DNA from: Vermamoeba vermiformis
Taxonomy: Eukaryota; Tubulinea; Echinamoebida
DNA length: 64,000 nucleotides
Reading direction: 5' to 3'
Assembly (NCBI GenBank): GCA_045837725.1
Contig: JBEWZL010000099.1
Location: forward strand, 31,770-95,769
In this document: in pieces, positions 25,375-35,491 of the stretch
Layout of the letters: each line of letters starts with the position of its first letter
Position numbering within the stretch: the first letter of the stretch is position 1
Position numbers and translations under genes: made by a program
The notes under the pieces: model-generated
Databases searched by the model: none
The model's input: only the letters and a program-made list of their open reading frames with translations
What the model was told of the DNA's origin: nothing

Positions 25375-28300
25375 ATGTCGCTTGTTCGTGTCTTTTCGGG
25401 TAAGGCTATGTTATTTGCGCTATTAAAAATTTATTTTTAATGTGTCGTATCTTCAGACACCGATCTACAACGTTTTATAGCTTCTCCAAATGTCATGCAG
25501 TCGTTGATCCACTTCCACGAAACAAATGAGCGTGGTCTCTCAATGGGCGACATTCACTGGGTCTACGAAGCATATCACGGCAATATAGCAAAAGATGAAT
25601 TTATTGCGATCATTAATAACATTTTAAAGTAAGAAAATTCGACGGTCGATCTGTCTTCTGTGCTAACAAATTTACAGCCAGCCAAAAAATAGAGGCAATT
25701 TTACTTCGCATAAGATAGGAAAGATACAATTATATCCATTTGAATTTGAGGTAAGAATAATAATCTTGTGCAGTGTAATCCTAATTTTCTGCGATAGTCT
25801 CCGCTGTTTAAATTTGGGTTTGTTAACCCAAGTGTTCGTTGTTTTCTGCACGTATGCTTGGTACTTATTGCAAAGGTCCCGTGTCTACGGCAACTGTTTG
25901 AACAGTCAACTACCGAGATTGCAATGCTAGTCAACGAGTATTTACTCAAATTCATTGAACAAAGCCAACCGGTCGATGCTGCAGTTCTGTTTGAAAGACT
26001 AGCAACTACTCTCGCTATCAATTCTAATGTACGAACAATTGTGCAAGCTGGACAACAAGACGCTACCCTATTGTTACAAGATTTGTTAAATTTGGTAGAT
26101 TCGCGGCGAGAACTAGCTATCCAATTCAGTACGGCGATATTTGATGAAAATTCTACCCAAGTGAACGACGGAAGAGTGGAGCAGATCAACTGTACGTATT
26201 GTTTTTGCGACACATAACTAATGTAGTACAGGGATCGACATCTACTTCAAGCCATCCGTTCAGAGTGTTCAACAAGGAATTGACGATTTTTTTGCTCCGG
26301 AAGTGGTAGAATATCAAGCAAAGGTAATTATTATCAATGTTTGTTAACGAAGTACTCGATCTAATGATAAAAAGGATTGCCAATTACGCAAACAGGTGTT
26401 GAACCACCCAAAACTGTTATTGATTCGAATCAATCGTTTCTCCGAGCTCGATGAACACAAGCAAGTTCGACGTTTGACAATCGAAACATCCGTTCACTTT
26501 GAAGGAACTTTGTACCTACTTTATGGTGTAATTTGGCACGATGGAAAAACTCGCAATAATGGACATTATGGAGTTGTTGTCAACGAACGCTGTGCTTTAC
26601 ATTGGAACAATTATAATGATGCTAAAGTTACACGGGTATGTTTTTTCCAACAAGCGATCTCGGACTAAATGTCAAGTAGGAGCGTGTTGCTATTCTTTCG
26701 CAGTTAAGCGGTGGTGTTCGCTCCGCCAGTGCAGTGGTTTACATTAAACAAGCCGAAGTCGGCATTCAATTTCCGTTGAAGACTGCCGTTCCTGCTTCCT
26801 GTACGATGCAAACAAGGAAACGTAAAATCAGTGTCGCTTGCGACCTGTTGGAAACAGAAGACAACTTAATTGCTCCTCCTAAAAAAAGTAAGTGCAACGC
26901 GGCTAATTTAATTCTAATGCACCGTTAAGAACCCAAGCAATTGGAAAAAGGCCAACCAAAGCTTCAGACACCTTCGATAGATAAGGAGTGGCAGCTGCCA
27001 GACTCGCATATTGTTGTTAAGGCTGTAACCGACGATCTCCTTATGGTGGATAAAGTGGCACCGGGAAGCAAAATAGCTCTTGAGCAAATCAAGTGCATTT
27101 ACAAAGTACGCTTCCATAATGTATGTATGCGAGATAATCGAATGGTTGTCTTATTTTGGCTAGGATCTATGGGAATGGCTCATCGATTGGAAAAATAAGA
27201 AGGTGCAAACAAATTGGATATGCGAGTCGGACATTCGGGCAAATGCACTATTAATAATGAATAAGTACTTCCAATCTCCGCATGCACTATCCAATCAAGG
27301 TTGGCAAATACGAGATAAAACAAGTAAAGGTTTTGTTCGTACCTCCTTTTGTACGTTGGATAGCGGGCCCACCAATAAGCAGCCTATGACCAACACTAGC
27401 ATCTTTTCGCGCTTTTTGCCTGGTACGTATCATTCATTCGAGCGTTGAATATTCTCAGAATTAATGAATACCGCAGAGCAAACCCGTTTACAGATGGTCG
27501 AAGATATAAACCGTTATGCCAGTCTTTCATTTTCTGAAGTTATGCAAGAACGAAAAACATGGCGTTTGAACAAAACTGCACAGCTCAAACTTTGGGCCGA
27601 GAAAATGCAACAAAAATACAAAGGTAAATATTACATAAGCTAACGAGAAAACAAACATTCTGATCACAATTAGGATTGCTAACGGTACCAAGTTGGGTTT
27701 CAAACGTAAAGCATTTGGAAGAATATTTTAGTACCGAGTTTGAACCTTCCGAAGAAGACAAAGTTACTTTTCAAAAGCAAAGAACAAATTGGAAACCACT
27801 TACGCTGCCAGAATTTGATATATTCATTGCCATTGGGATCGCAAGTCGTTGTGTTAAAGGTCGTCGCCTCAGAGATTACTGGACTATCAAAGATCCCTTG
27901 TATGGCAACGAATGGATATCGTCAAAAATGGGCCGAGATCGATTCGAACAGATTATGCATTATTTCCACTTTGATATTGACAAAGTTACTCAAGAAGTAG
28001 CTCAACGATGCCAAAAAAATTGGTCTCCATCTCAAAAAATTACCTTTGATGAAACCATCTTGCCGTTTTTGGGCCGCTTTTATGCCCGAGTAAGTACTTG
28101 TTATCGTTAGATAATACATTTTAACTAACGTAACTCAGCAATTCATTCCAAGCAAGCCACATCCAAACGGTGTCTTACTCTACTTGGCCGCCGATGAATC
28201 TTACTACATTTGGGACTTCGATATATTCTTGGGTCTATGTCTGCCTCCTAAATATCAGCTGTTAGAGCTAGCCGAGAAATTGAACAATCACAAGCCTGGC

Positions 28301-29245
28301 CACGTGATTATAACAGATAGCAAATGGGGTGCGGAAGAGACGGCTACTATTTTGGATGAACAAGGCATTAAATTCTTGTTGTCGGCAAAGAAAAATGCTC
28401 CTTCATATATATTTGGTACTTTGCAAAATCCTCTACAAGAACCAGGGCAACACTTGACGTTTGAAAAAGAAGGCACTGCTGGTCCGATTATTGCTCACTC
28501 TTTCCGCGATAACAATGCAATTATGAATCTCTATTCCAATTACGTCGATGGTTAGTTCAATATTAATCAAAGTGTTTATCTAATTTCATTGCAGCGTCAT
28601 CAGCCGCAACAGATCTGTGTCAAGGAGTACCGTCGACTGCAGTAAGCTTCTTATGCTTGCGTCATTAAGTTACTAATTTAGTTGTAAATGCAGAGTACAA
28701 AGCCACTTATTGTCCAAGAATACACAAAGACCAAAGGATTTGTCGACGAGGCGGCAAGACAAATTCATACGTTTGATTGGCCGTTCAGATTAACAAAATG
28801 GACACAAGTAGTATGGGAAAATATTATAAATATAATCACTTGGAATTCATACCAGTGCTATCGCTACTATAAGAAAGTTCAGAACAATGACGAAGATCAA
28901 TTTCGAGATTTCTTGCAAATTTTAAAGGATGAACTTAGTCAAGAGCAGTCTGCACGCAACAAGAAAAATGCATCTCCGTTAACTAGACACAGATCTCTCA
29001 GAACCCGAAGAATAATTGTCGCAAAAGATCTGAAATCAAAAAGTCTCTCTTCTCATGTGCGAGTTCAGAGCGAAGATGTCTTTGAAAGACGAGTCAATGG
29101 TTTTTGCCTAACGTGCAACCCACGTAAACGAAAGCAAATTAGCACAGTATGTTGGAAATGCAGCTCCGACAAAAAAAGACCAATTTTTCTGTGCAGTACT
29201 TGTAAGAACACACACAAACCCGTTTGTCGTAAGCTTAAACTATAG
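25375..29245 (+). CDS. Ubiquitin-specific protease domain fused to a piggyBac (DDE_Tnp_1_7) transposase
   Basis: Fourteen exons (25375-25399, 25457-25628, 25678-25750, 25798-26191, 26232-26323, 26375-26635, 26704-26887, 26930-27105, 27164-27422, 27477-27623, 27674-28089, 28139-28550, 28595-28641, 28694-29245) total 3210 bases and join in one frame (1069 residues). Residues about 90-430 are a USP: Cys box FGFVNPSVRCFLHVCLV (Cys kept, the usual Asn after it is His), QQDATLLLQDLL, and the His box GVIWHDGK...NNGHYGVVVN, then W..YND. A linker with KRKISV and Lys-rich signals follows. Residues about 590-1069 are a piggyBac transposase: EWISSKMGRDRFEQIMHYF, candidate catalytic Asp in LAADESYY, VIITDSKWG and GFVDEAARQ, and a C-terminal Cys-rich zinc domain (C-x2-C repeated). 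Intron style matches host genes, which suggests domestication rather than a fresh insertion. Confidence 0.8.
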
Positions 29246-29905
29246 AATTTGTTAACAAACTTGCTGTAGGTAGTATAATAAATACTGTTTGTAATACATC
29301 CGGCGTCTAAGGGTGAAGCCTTAGCGCCGCTACAATGAGAAAGTTACGCGCTGATTCTCGACGATGTGGGTCAGAGTATGGTCTGGAGGTCGTGTTGCCT
29401 CGGCAACACCACTGGTTCGGAACAGCACTCTCACTGGCACTGAGTTGGATGGGCTAGAAAGTGACTTGTCACTTGCCGTAGCGGACACTCTTTTGTTGTA
29501 CGGTCTCCTTTATGGAGGGGTGTCGCCTTGATGCCTGCGACCTTTCTATTGATGAATCACATGGTTTTGGTCGTGTCAGTCACCTCAACGTGACTTCGAC
29601 ACTTGGATGGGTTAGGGCCCGGCCAAATTCCTCCCTATGAATACATGTGCTTGCTCAACCAAGTATTGTATTGTGATTAATCATTTTTTATTAATAATAC
29701 AAAGAAATGAGCTGGGGGAAGTGGATCGGATCTGGGGCCGATCCGGATCTACTCAGGGGTGTGGCGCACTGTCAATGGACATCACCCAACAAAATTGTAC
29801 CTTTTTTTGTACTACAGTCTCTTCTGGCGATTACCAAAAATCAACGGTCCTGAATTTTTGTATAATTTTTATCTAAAAACATTGGCCGGCTGAAAAGGGA
29901 TATAG
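29246..29905. other. Spacer between the USP-piggyBac gene and the kinase gene
   Basis: About 660 bases, unusually GC-rich in its first 400 for this window. No protein-coding frame resembles a family. It holds the hairpin block listed separately, then an AT-rich stretch. The first exon(s) of the kinase gene are probably inside 29750-29880 but could not be fixed. Confidence 0.6.
29300..29745 (+). ncRNA. Hairpin-rich GC block, possible structured RNA
   Basis: Six strong stem-loops lie in 450 bases. 29301-29329: CGGCG and CTAAGG pair with CCTTAG and CGCCG around a GTGAAG loop with one bulged T. 29392-29409: GTGTTGC / GCAACAC with a CTCG loop. 29459-29474: AAGTGAC / GTCACTT with a TT loop. About 29481-29527: GCGGACAC with GTGTCGC around an inner CTCC/GGAG stem. 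29574-29602: GTGTC-GTCAC pairs with GTGAC-GACAC. 29723-29744: GGATCGG / CCGATCC. The density is far above the rest of the window. It could be a non-coding RNA, the leader of a retroelement, or the structured end of a mobile element; no known RNA class (tRNA, snRNA, hammerhead core) was matched. Strand is a guess. Confidence 0.45.
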
Positions 29906-31712
29906 GGAGATCCGCTACTTCCTTTCAAAAGCTTGGCCAAGTGCCGAAAAAATCAATGCTGATCAAGAAAAGATCATTCAAGCTGCTACACCCCTTCCAG
30001 AAAACCGCATAATCGCTCATAGTGGTACTTACTGGTTTATTAGTCGAACTGAGCTCTGCCTTCGCAGTCTAGAGGAAGAATTGCCAGTGTTGCGTTCTGC
30101 TTTCGGACCATATCACATACACTACGTCTGGATAGATTCGGTGATGTCTATTGATTTCTACGACAACGTTAAAGGAAAGTTTCTTGGCATCACGCTTGAT
30201 TGTGTCACTAAGGACACCGAAGAAGAAAACAGCTCACCCTTCCAAGTGGATGATATCTTGTCCAATAGTAATTTGCAGGAGAATATGAGCGAAGAGTACG
30301 TTATCATTATTAGGATTTTATTAATACTATTTCTCAGATCAAAATTTAATGAGCAGACAAGTTCCAATCAGTTAATCTTTGACCCAAACAATAATAGGTA
30401 ATGAGCTTTAAATGTAAACCTGCCTATTAATGACTAGGAATACCAGACCTCGTATACGCTACATAAATCTTAAAGCTATTGGATCACGTTTGCCATTAGA
30501 AGCACAAGCCAACATGGCAATTGCAAGAGCTGTTCCTCTTCCTGCAAGTCATGAGTTAATAGGGCGTAACACATACTGGTTTGTCACCACTGAACCAGTA
30601 GAAGTTATTCATTCTTCAGGATCAAAAATGGAGGAGCAATTAACAAAAACAATTAGTACAACACTTTACCTTTTGCAAATCAGATTTCGAACAGTGAGAG
30701 CCCATCTGACCTTCAGGTTTGGTGATAAATCTGAAGTGCATATAAGGGCAACTAGGTGGATGGAGGTTGATAAAGACTTGTTAATGATACAAACACAATC
30801 TGAATATTTAGAACTTGGAAATGTTATTGGTGAAGGAAGTTTTGGAACTATTTACCTTGCTGAGTGGAAAGGAGTGAAGTATGCTGTCAAGAAGTTTAAA
30901 TTGTATGACAACAAGAAGGAAGAAATTGAAAAAGAAGCTACAGCTTTGCAGTATGTAAACAGGTTCCACTCCTTGCAATAACTTCTCACACTTTTGACTA
31001 CATAGACTTGTGCAACATGAATGCATTGTGACACTGGCTAGCATTACACATGATCAGGATGGCAAAATAATGCTTGTCATGGAGTACATGGAAGATGGCT
31101 CCCTAGCAGACTTCTTAAAAAATAACAAGTTAACAAAAGAAGCTGCTATCCAAATAGCATTAGATGTAGCTGAAGGGCTGCAGTATCTCCATTCACAGAG
31201 GATTATTCATCGAGACCTCAAAAGTGCCAATGTTTTGGTAAGATTGTCTTCCCCTAGTAATTACTAATTTTGATGGTTGCGTTAGCTGTATGCCAACAAG
31301 ACACGTGCAAAGTTGACAGACTTTGGTACTGTCAGAATTTTTGGTGAGAGCTCAAAAGCAACTACTGTCCTTGGCACAGTTGGATTCATGGCACCTGAAA
31401 TTATGCAAGAAGAACCTTACAATGCAAAAGCAGACATTTATTCGTAAGTTTCATTATATTTCAGTATTCTTCTAACTTTATCTTAGGTTTGGTGCATTAA
31501 TGTTCCACATGCTCACCAACAAACTGTTGCCAGTGTTTTTTTCTGATAAAGTTCGTGCAAACAAGATCTCTGAAGTGCAGGACACTGAATTCCAGAACTT
31601 GATAAAACAATGTTGTGAAATTGAGCCAACAGCACGACCAACAATAGAACAGTGCATTCAGAAGTTGAATGAAATGAGACAACAAAGTTTGGAAAATAAC
31701 AACAACATGTAA
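29906..31712 (+). CDS. Tyrosine kinase-like (TKL) protein kinase with two related N-terminal domains, 5' end missing
   Basis: Exons 29906-30295, 30338-30397, 30438-30950, 31006-31237, 31286-31443 and 31487-31712 keep one frame; at least one upstream exon is needed because the first begins inside a codon. The N-terminal half holds two similar units: PLPENRIIAHSGTYWF-ISRTE and PLPASHELIGRNTYWF-VTTE, each followed by a beta-rich stretch of about 60 residues. The kinase domain has GEGSFGTIYLAEW (P-loop), AVKKF (Lys), MEYMEDGSLADFL (hinge), HRDLKSANVL, LTDFGTV, GFMAPEI and ARPT. All catalytic residues are present, so it should be active on Ser/Thr or Tyr. The RDLKSAN form fits the TKL group. An AATAAA follows at about 31738. 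The repeated unit is not a family I can name; it may be a ligand- or effector-type header domain. Confidence 0.8.
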
Positions 31713-31737
31713 ATTGCTGTTCACATGTCTTGCTGGA

Positions 31738-31743
31738 ATAAAA
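31738..31743 (+). terminator. Poly(A) signal of the kinase gene
   Basis: AATAAA lies 26 bases after the kinase stop codon, before the convergent DJ-1/PfpI gene. Confidence 0.5.
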
Positions 31744-31800
31744 TGAAACACTTTAAGGGCATTTAAACTTCAAATGCAGATCTGCAGGGATCTACAAGAC

Positions 31801-32820
31801 TTAGAGAGTGATCTTGGTGCCCAAAGCCTTCAAAAACTCTCTCAACCAGGCAGGGTGACCAGGCCAAGCACATCCAGTGATGAATTTGCCGTTGTCACTC
31901 ACCACGGCACCGTCGATAGCACATGCATCCACAAAGATGGCACCGGCGGCAACCATTTCAGGCTAATTAGATACCGATCAATATTAAGGTGCTAGTAATA
32001 ATATCGAATATATTACCTTGCAAGCGGGGTAAGCTGCAATCTTTTGGCCCTTGATCACGTCGGCAGCGGACAAGATCTGAGGTCCGTGGCAAATAGCAGC
32101 GATAGGCTTATTAGCAGCAGCAAAGTGTTGCGTCCATCGAATGATATGTTCCTAAATAATAGTAGTAGTTAATAATCGAACCTCGAAAAAAATTTATGAA
32201 TCCGGATGTAGGCTTACATTCATGCGCAAGTGTTCAGGAGCACGACCACCAGGGATTAATAAGGCATCATAATCGTCAACTTTAACGGCATCAAAGTCGT
32301 AGTTCAAGACGAAGCGGTGACCTCGCTGAAAAACGCAATCTCGGTCAGAAAATGCAATTCCAACATGTTTATATTAAAATTTGCCTATAATATATTAATA
32401 CGTACCAATTCAGTGTAAGTTTGTTCTCCGTCATTGAAGTCGTGAACGGCAGTAATGATCTGTCATAAAAATTATTTTAGCGGTATGAAATTTTAGAATT
32501 CCCTATGCTTTTACTATTATATAATGCTCATATAATAGAATATATATTAAATAATGTATAACTGTAAATTCTGGATTTTTGGGTATTTTTCAGTTAATAT
32601 TTTTAAAATTAAAACCGAAGCCGTACCTTGTCGTTCTTCTTTTTGCCAGGTGATACAACATGTACTTCGTGACCAACAGCAGTCAATAATTGAAAAGGAA
32701 CCATGATCTACATCCCGCAAGCAATTAGAATTTACGCAACGGCAAAGAACTTAGCAAGATATGTACCTCATAGTCCTCGACGTAGTCGCCGGCAAAGCAC
32801 AAAATCTTCTTACCAGACAT
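31801..32820 (-). CDS. DJ-1/PfpI superfamily protein (intracellular protease/deglycase-like)
   Basis: Six exons (32767-32820, 32627-32707, 32406-32459, 32218-32325, 32017-32151, 31801-31962) give 197 residues with frame kept. Marks in order: KKILCFAGDYVEDYE (the acidic residue that polarises the nucleophile is in this helix), LTAVGHEVHVVSP, DALLIPGGRAPEHLR, AAICHGPQIL (the nucleophile Cys in the elbow), then GCAWPGHPAWLREF. The pattern is closer to bacterial PfpI/YhbO and plant DJ-1-like proteins than to human PARK7. Proposed roles for the family are glyoxalase, protein or nucleotide deglycation and oxidative stress protection; which applies here cannot be read from sequence. It is convergent with the kinase gene, 88 bases apart. 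Confidence 0.92.
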
Positions 32821-33091
32821 TGTTGCGTGGTGTAATGCTCAAAAGTTAACTGAAAATAAAATTTTTCGGAGCTGATCGAGTTTTCACAATCTTTTTGTGA
32901 GCTTTTCTCCGAAGAAATACACCGAATAGGCGCTATAAGCTCGATTCCCTCCGGAGCAGCTGCTAAAGAACGTCCAGATCTGAATTTCGATCTGATTGAC
33001 ATCGCCAAAAAAAATGATGGACAAGCGGTACAGCCTTTAAAAAAACCGTTTTGGGAAGCATTTCAATAGTCAATAGCGTCTAATACCACAA

Positions 33092-33483
33092 ATGAACAAA
33101 GCCAGCCATCTTTACGAACAAGCGTTAGAGGCAAAGCAAGAACCGATTTCGAAACTTCGCTCGAAGCCAAGATCTCGAAAGAATTCAAAGACGAAAGCGC
33201 CGAAGAACAAAAATGAAACTAAAGAAGTAGTTTCAGACTTACCTTGGGCTCGCGGACCTCACCGGATCTCATTTTTGACCACTTTCGGATTTTTACCGAA
33301 TCTGACCTTAGTTGGTACGTTTGACTTTGTCTAACCTTCATTTGGTTATTAATACCTTATTTAGAATACGCTTACAATGAGCAATCTAGCAAGAAGAGCG
33401 AAAACAAATGCTCTTGTCCAAAAGAGGCTGATGTCGATCCGGATGTAATTGAAAACGTTGAAATCGGCTTAGTCAGCTACTAA
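33092..33483 (+). CDS. Small basic orphan protein
   Basis: Two exons (33092-33314, 33365-33483) give about 113 residues. The first half is Lys/Arg-rich (SKLRSKPRSRKNSKTKAPKN), suggesting a nuclear localisation signal. A conserved-looking middle follows (DLPWARGPHRISFLTTFGF), and the end is acidic with one CSC pair. Frame is kept through the intron and both splice sites match the local consensus. No family was recognised; no signal peptide or membrane segment. Confidence 0.55.
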
Positions 33484-33527
33484 ATATTACCCGTATGTTA
33501 CGTATCAATAAATATGCTATTATACGA

Positions 33528-35318
33528 TTAAGGCACGGCTTTATCAGTCTTTTTCGTGTTGTGTTCGTCATCGTTGCGCTGCTTGTCTTTGTATTTGAAC
33601 CACGCGTAGCTGAAGCCGCCAGTTGAGTTCACAAATAGGCCAAACAAATTGAACGGTGCTAAGTGCATGCCTCCTAAGAAGAATATGCCACCAAATGTCG
33701 TCATCACTGTCTTTAATTGGCCTGAGAAAAAATTTATCAGGACTTGTACGATCATTACCAAATTAGGAAATAATGATTTGTTTTCTATATATAGTAATGA
33801 TTAATTGATGGGTTTGCAATACGTACCAACGACTACGAGTGTCAACGGTGAATTGACAGTCGTGCACAAAAATATCGAGTAGTTCAATAGCGCTCCGAGC
33901 AATATTGCCACCATGAAACAAAACTGCAATAAATAATAACAAATTAGTACCGTAAATCCATGTGATAGACAAGCAAGGATTTCCTATTTAGGCATGCTCG
34001 TTTGTTTGGATCAGTCAAAATTTTACACATGAAATAAAAAGCAACGATGTAAAAGTTATTTGTTATTATTTACATAATAAGACGTTCTAATTAATTTCGA
34101 AACGATTGCGAATATTTGCCTAATTTGGAAAAGTACGACAATCAATCGTCAAGTTATGTTTCAGTACGTACCAAAAAATCAATGTGGAATAAATTGGGAT
34201 ACGCCAATGCCGCTGAAAATTCACCCGTGAAGAAAGTGAATATAAATACGAACGGCATTGAAATCAAACAATTGTAAAACAACATTTCAAACGTGTTGAT
34301 CCCGGTGTCGATTTTCGTCTTAGCCAAAAACAGCAAATAACACGCTTGACTGAAACAACTAATCGTTGCCATAATATAGCCCGTAAGATCGAATTCAACG
34401 TCCGCGTAGCCCATAATAACCGCTCCTAAGTAGGAAAAAATTAATAAATTAAAAATAATTTAGTTTAAAATTGTTAGCAAGAGTGCTTATGACTAAGCAA
34501 ATTATAGCGTTGTAGTAATATATTAAGAGTACCTATAACGATAAGCCAAACGCTCACGATGATTTTTAGTGAAGATCTTTTGTTCAACAGGATCCATTCG
34601 CCGACAAGAACGATTAACAATGTCATTCTTTTTAATGACCTATATATTATTATTTTAATATCAGCTATATTAAGGATAATTTATGCCTCGGCAAATGAAA
34701 GTTCGAAATACTTACGAATAGATCGGAATTTTTAGTTGCGAAAGTGCTGCCAATGCAACTCCGACATTAAATGCGTAGAATAATGATACTATATACAACT
34801 ATAATATGATGATTAATTAATAAATGATATTTAGTCGGATCTAATGCTTGCGTACTTGTTTGACTTTTGTCCAATTAAAGTCTTCAAGTTCAATTAGCTT
34901 TGTTCTCTTTAACAGTTGCAGTACTAATATTGATATAACTAATTGCACGAAGAGGATGACGTTCGAATACGAGAATTTGTATTGTGACAGCACCATCTGA
35001 AGATCAAGATCCGTTAGTTTAATTTAAAATTTAGAAAAATCATCTAACCGTACTCTAGCGATTATAAAAATATTTTAGCATAAATTGTATTCTTTAAATT
35101 ATTTTACCTTGTTAAAGAACGTCATGGACACGGATACCGATACTGAAGAAAAAAAATAAATTAGAATAATCGTGCCAATATTTATAAATATTATTTTGTA
35201 ATATAACAAACCATATGGACTCGTAAAACGAGTTAAATTACTTACCATAAAAGGCACAAGTCCAGATGCTTTTTATGGAAGCTTGATCTAGCCGCCTAAG
35301 CGACGTTAGATGCTGCAT
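33528..35318 (-). CDS. Nucleotide-sugar transporter-like protein, SLC35/DMT superfamily
   Basis: Eight exons (35246-35318, 35108-35142, 34856-34996, 34716-34798, 34533-34639, 34172-34425, 33827-33923, 33528-33721) give 327 residues. About ten membrane segments are visible. Family marks: SVSMTFFNKMVLS near the N-terminus (the 'NK' pair of this superfamily), QLVISILVLQLLK, FYAFNVGVALAALSQLKIPIY, and TTVNSPLTLVVVGQLKTVMTTFGG, the classic C-terminal motif of UDP/GDP-sugar transporters of the SLC35D/GONST type. It would exchange a nucleotide sugar for the nucleoside monophosphate across Golgi or ER membrane; GDP-fucose or GDP-mannose would make sense next to a fucosyltransferase gene, but substrate is not shown by sequence. 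Confidence 0.9.
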
Positions 35319-35491
35319 GGTCAATTATTATGCTGCACTACTACACTCGATGTAGCTTAGTGGTGAATAATTTCAATAAATAAATAACTGACAGAAATTT
35401 TGCGCCGATAACCCATCGATTTCCTCCGTTTGAAATCTTTTCTTTTTTTGTTCATTTTTGAAGCATACGCAGTATATGCACTCACTTACAT
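35319..35491. promoter_or_regulatory. Divergent promoter region, SLC35-like / Crinkler-like gene
   Basis: About 170 bases between the start of the transporter and the most likely first ATG (35492) of the plus-strand gene. No TATA box or other named motif was seen. Confidence 0.35.

Noticed and set aside
29300-29745. tRNA, snRNA or hammerhead ribozyme identity for the hairpin block
   Set aside because: No cloverleaf with a TTCRA loop, no Sm site and no CTGATGA...GAAA core were found.
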